Assembly (NCBI GenBank): GCA_026989995.1
Contig: JALSIO010000015.1
Coordinates: forward strand, 1 to 6,907
Direction of reading: 5' to 3'
DNA: 6,907 nucleotides
Source of the DNA: Myxococcales bacterium
GTDB lineage: Bacteria > Myxococcota_A > UBA9160 > JALSIO01
Position 1 is the first letter of the stretch; every line of letters begins with the position of its first letter. This document shows, piece by piece, positions 5,093-6,907 of this stretch. A program made the position numbers and the translations under genes. The notes under the pieces were generated by a model. It did not search any database, was not told the DNA's origin, and worked only from the letters and a program-made list of their open reading frames with translations.

Positions 5093-6005
5093 GCCGGAGG
5101 GCGCTTCCGAGGCGAGCGGCCGCGCCGCCCGCGGCCACCGCGCCGGGGTGGTGGCGATTCTCGGCCTCCCCAATGCCGGCAAGTCCACGCTGATCAACCG
5201 GCTCCTCGGCGAGAAGCTCGCCATCGTCACCGCGCGGCCCCAGACCACCCGGAGCCGCATCCTCGGCATCCTCACGCGGCCCGATGCCCAGGTCCTCTTC
5301 TACGACACCCCGGGGCTCCACCGGGCGAAGGGGGCGCTCGGCCGTGCGCTCAACGCGCAGGTCCTCGAGGCGGCCGAGGACTGCGACGTCGCGCTGTTGC
5401 TCGTGGACCTCTGTCGGGGCCTCGAGCCGGCCCACGCGGAGCTCTTCCATGTCCTCGGCCGCGGCCACGCGCGGCTCCTCGTCGTCGGCACCAAGCTCGA
5501 CCTGCCGGGTGCCCGCGAGCGGGCCTGGCCGCCTTCGGGACACCCGGAGGGCACTCCGGCGCTGCGGATCTCGGCCCACACGGGAGAGGGCGTCGAGGAA
5601 CTGCTCGAACGCGTGGTGGAGCTCCTGCCGGAGGGCCCTCCCTACTACGCGGGCGAGGAGATCACCGACCGGCCGGTGCGCTTCCTCGCCGCGGAACTGG
5701 TCCGCGAGGCGGCCTTCGAGCTCCTGGCCGAGGAGATCCCCTACTGCCTGGCCGTGCGGATCGCCGAGTTCGACGAGTCGGATCCGGAGCGGATCCGGAT
5801 CCGGGCCGAGATCCTCGTGGAGCGGGAGTCCCAGAAGCGGATCGTGATCGGGAGCGGCGGCCGGATGATCCGCGAGATCGGAATCCGCGCCCGCCGGGAG
5901 ATCGAGCGTCTGCTCGGCACCCGCGTCCACCTCGAGCTCTGGGTGAAGGTGGCGCCGCGATGGGCGCGCTCCCCGCGTTCGCTGCGGACGCTCGGGTACT
6001 TCTAG
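5082..6005 (+). CDS. era: GTPase Era
   Basis: Era is a GTPase that binds the 3' end of 16S rRNA and assists 30S assembly, cycling between cytosol and membrane. From ATG 5082 the protein has 307 residues. About 20 Gly/Ala/Arg-rich residues precede the G domain. G1 is GLPNAGKST (28-36), the switch I segment contains RPQTTRSRI, G3 is DTPG (75-78), G4 is TKLD (137-140) and G5 is SAHTGEG. The C-terminal KH domain has RIVIGSGGRMIREIG (GxxG at 257-260), and the protein closes with the typical RSLRTLGYF. G4 is unusual because Era normally has NKxD. The segment between G4 and G5 is Pro/Gly-rich (WPPSGHPEGTP) and about 4 residues shorter than in E. coli. The start lies inside rnc (11-nt overlap) with only weak Shine-Dalgarno sequence. 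Era is the last gene of the overlapping run; recO, its frequent downstream neighbour, is absent. Confidence 0.97.
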   Translation: MGPEPEGASEASGRAARGHRAGVVAILGLPNAGKSTLINRLLGEKLAIVTARPQTTRSRILGILTRPDAQVLFYDTPGLHRAKGALGRALNAQVLEAAEDCDVALLLVDLCRGLEPAHAELFHVLGRGHARLLVVGTKLDLPGARERAWPPSGHPEGTPALRISAHTGEGVEELLERVVELLPEGPPYYAGEEITDRPVRFLAAELVREAAFELLAEEIPYCLAVRIAEFDESDPERIRIRAEILVERESQKRIVIGSGGRMIREIGIRARREIERLLGTRVHLELWVKVAPRWARSPRSLRTLGYF

Positions 6006-6051
6006 CCGGCTTCGCCGCGGCGGGAACGCGCTGCTTCGCCCGCGGGGCCGG
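6006..6051 (+). terminator. Possible GC-rich hairpin at the end of the operon
   Basis: Directly after the era stop, CCGGC (6006-6010) can pair with GCCGG (6047-6051). Inside it, either CCGCGG (6015-6020) pairs with CCGCGG (6040-6045), or GCGGG (6020-6024) pairs with CCCGC (6039-6043). The place fits an operon terminator, but no U-tract follows. It could be an RNA-stabilising hairpin, a non-canonical terminator or chance in GC-rich DNA. Confidence 0.3.
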
Positions 6052-6116
6052 TGACGCAGGACGGCCGCAGTGCACCGGCAGCCGGCCCGCCGAGGGGAAG
6101 GGTGCCTCGTGCTCGA

Positions 6117-6146
6117 TTGACGCGCCGCGGAGCGATCGTCTACAGT
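6117..6146 (+). promoter_or_regulatory. Candidate sigma70 promoter for the thiolase gene
   Basis: TTGACG (6117-6122) matches the -35 consensus at 5 of 6 bases. TACAGT (6141-6146) matches the -10 at 4 of 6. The spacer is 18 bp. Both lie in the only sizeable intergenic gap and stand out against the GC-rich background. Transcription would start near 6153, giving a leader of about 115 nt before ATG 6270. This supports the thiolase as a separate unit from the rnc-era operon. Confidence 0.55.
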
Positions 6147-6269
6147 CGAGGGCCCGGCCCCTCGGGGTCGGGGACGCCGCGAGCCGGGTCGTGCCGCCGC
6201 TGCTGCGCCCCGGAGCGGTCCTGGTTTCCTTCCGCACAGGCCGGCCCACGGCCGCTTACCGGGAGCCCC
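6147..6269 (+). other. Intergenic leader upstream of the thiolase gene
   Basis: This stretch holds no convincing ORF and no riboswitch class that I recognise. CCCCTCGGGG near its start could form a small hairpin, and GGCCG (6239-6243) with CGGCC (6249-6253) forms a 5-bp stem with a 5-nt loop just upstream of the ribosome binding site. Both stems are short and could be chance at this base composition. GGGAG (6261-6265) lies 4 nt before the ATG and is the likely Shine-Dalgarno site. Together with 6006-6116, where I see only the hairpin after era, this accounts for the 264-nt gap. Confidence 0.4.
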
Positions 6270-6907
6270 ATGAGCCAGAGAGACGTCGTGATCTGCAGCG
6301 CGGCCCGGACCCCGATCGGGAGCTTCCTGGGCGCCTTCTCCTCCCTGTCCGCTTCCGACCTCGGTGCCGTCGCCGTGGCCGAGGCGGTCAAGCGGGCCGG
6401 CGCCCGCCCGGAAGACGTCGAACGCGCCATCCTCGGCAACGTGCTTCCGGCGGCCATGGGCCAGGCCCCGGCTCGGCAGGCCGTGATCAAGGCCGGCCTG
6501 CCCGTCTCCTGCGGCGCAGTGACCGTCAACAAGGTCTGCGGTTCCGGCCTGCAGGCCGTGATGTACGCGCGGCGGGACATCCTCGTGGGCGACGTGGACG
6601 TGGTGGTGGCCGGCGGCATGGAGTCCATGACCAACGCACCCTATGCCCTGCCCAAGGCGCGCACCGGCTACCGGATGGGCAACGCCGAGATCATCGACAC
6701 CATGATCCACGACGGCCTGTGGGACCCCTACGACAACGTCCACATGGGCCGCTGCGGCGATCTCGTCGCCGAGCGCTACGGCTTCAGCCGGGAAGAGCAG
6801 GATGCCTTCGCCCGGCAGAGCTACGAGCGGGCCCTCGCGGCGCAGAAGGAGGGGCGCTTCAAGGAGGAGATCGTGCCGGTCTCCGTCCCCCAGCGACGGG
6901 GCGAGCC
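6270..6907 (+). CDS. Acetyl-CoA acetyltransferase (thiolase), N-terminal part, 3'-truncated by the window edge
   Basis: Biosynthetic thiolases condense two acetyl-CoA to acetoacetyl-CoA, or run in reverse in ketone and fatty-acid breakdown. The frame is open from ATG 6270 to the window end, giving 212 complete codons of a protein that is usually about 390 residues. The N-terminus VICSAARTPIGSFLGAF is the family opening. The acyl-accepting nucleophile is Cys90 in VNKVCGSGLQAV. VVVAGGMESMTNAPYALPKAR and YRMGNAEIIDTMIHDGLWDPY form the loop domain, followed by ERYGFSREEQDAFARQSYERA. The second catalytic Cys and the His motifs would lie beyond the window. The sequence fits the acetyl-CoA acetyltransferase (PhaA/AtoB/ThlA) group better than long-chain FadA thiolases. 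Which pathway it serves (polyhydroxyalkanoate, butyrate, mevalonate or degradation) depends on downstream genes not seen. A promoter and Shine-Dalgarno site precede it, and its leucine codons are more CTG-rich than those of the upstream operon. Confidence 0.94.
   Translation, partial: MSQRDVVICSAARTPIGSFLGAFSSLSASDLGAVAVAEAVKRAGARPEDVERAILGNVLPAAMGQAPARQAVIKAGLPVSCGAVTVNKVCGSGLQAVMYARRDILVGDVDVVVAGGMESMTNAPYALPKARTGYRMGNAEIIDTMIHDGLWDPYDNVHMGRCGDLVAERYGFSREEQDAFARQSYERALAAQKEGRFKEEIVPVSVPQRRGE

Noticed and set aside
1780..5940. Recurrent GAGCTCGAG / CTCGAG motifs, considered as regulatory or repeat elements
   Set aside because: They fall in frame as Glu-Leu-Glu or Leu-Glu codons in several genes and follow from the preference for GAG and CTC. 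Spacing is irregular and none cluster in the intergenic gap.
6006..6269. A tRNA, small ORF or known riboswitch in the intergenic gap
   Set aside because: I found no cloverleaf, no plausible small ORF with a ribosome binding site, and no riboswitch core that I recognise.
4608..6743. Long minus-strand ORF (711 codons) opposite rnc, era, the intergenic gap and the thiolase
   Set aside because: It spans unrelated genes and the promoter region, has low-complexity Arg/Pro/Gly composition and no recognisable motif. The plus-strand genes explain the DNA.

Overview
This is a very GC-rich bacterial window (above about 70% G+C by eye). All genes lie on the + strand and are packed with almost no spacing. 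The extreme third-position G/C, the frequent GTG starts and the gene families suggest a high-GC proteobacterium or deltaproteobacteria-like (Desulfobacterota/Myxococcota) organism. That placement is an inference from sequence flavour, not from a marker gene. The region is mostly conserved housekeeping sequence; I see no mobile element, CRISPR array, phage gene, tRNA or rRNA.

Layout. (1) 1-396: 3' end of an aspartate kinase gene (lysC), carrying the ACT domains. (2) 405-848: a small exported or membrane-anchored protein with tandem helix-hairpin-helix motifs (ComEA-like) and four cysteines. (3) 845-2182: a YihY/BrkB-family membrane protein with a C-terminal winged-helix-like domain. (4) 2179-3324: a NifS/IscS-family cysteine desulfurase. 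(5) 3321-4394: mnmA, tRNA 2-thiouridylase. (6) 4391-5092: rnc, RNase III. (7) 5082-6005: era, the ribosome-assembly GTPase. (8) 6006-6269: the only real intergenic gap, with a GC-rich hairpin after era, a plausible sigma70 promoter and a leader. (9) 6270-6907: the 5' part of an acetyl-CoA acetyltransferase (thiolase) gene that runs off the window.

From 405 to 6005 every junction is a 4-nt stop/start overlap (GTGA or ATGA), except rnc/era, which overlap by 11 nt. This points to one translationally coupled operon, probably continuing from lysC, whose stop is 8 nt before the next start. Functionally, the desulfurase is well placed to supply persulfide sulfur to MnmA for s2U34 in tRNA. RNase III and Era then contribute rRNA processing and 30S assembly, so the distal half is an RNA-maturation module. 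The thiolase looks like a separate transcription unit with its own promoter and a different leucine-codon preference.

No wholly new system is evident. The points most worth checking are at residue level: RNase III has Gly where a metal-binding Asp is expected, MnmA has a CxxC...C cysteine set plus an extra CC pair, and Era has TKLD in place of NKxD. The four-cysteine HhH protein in this operon is also of interest.
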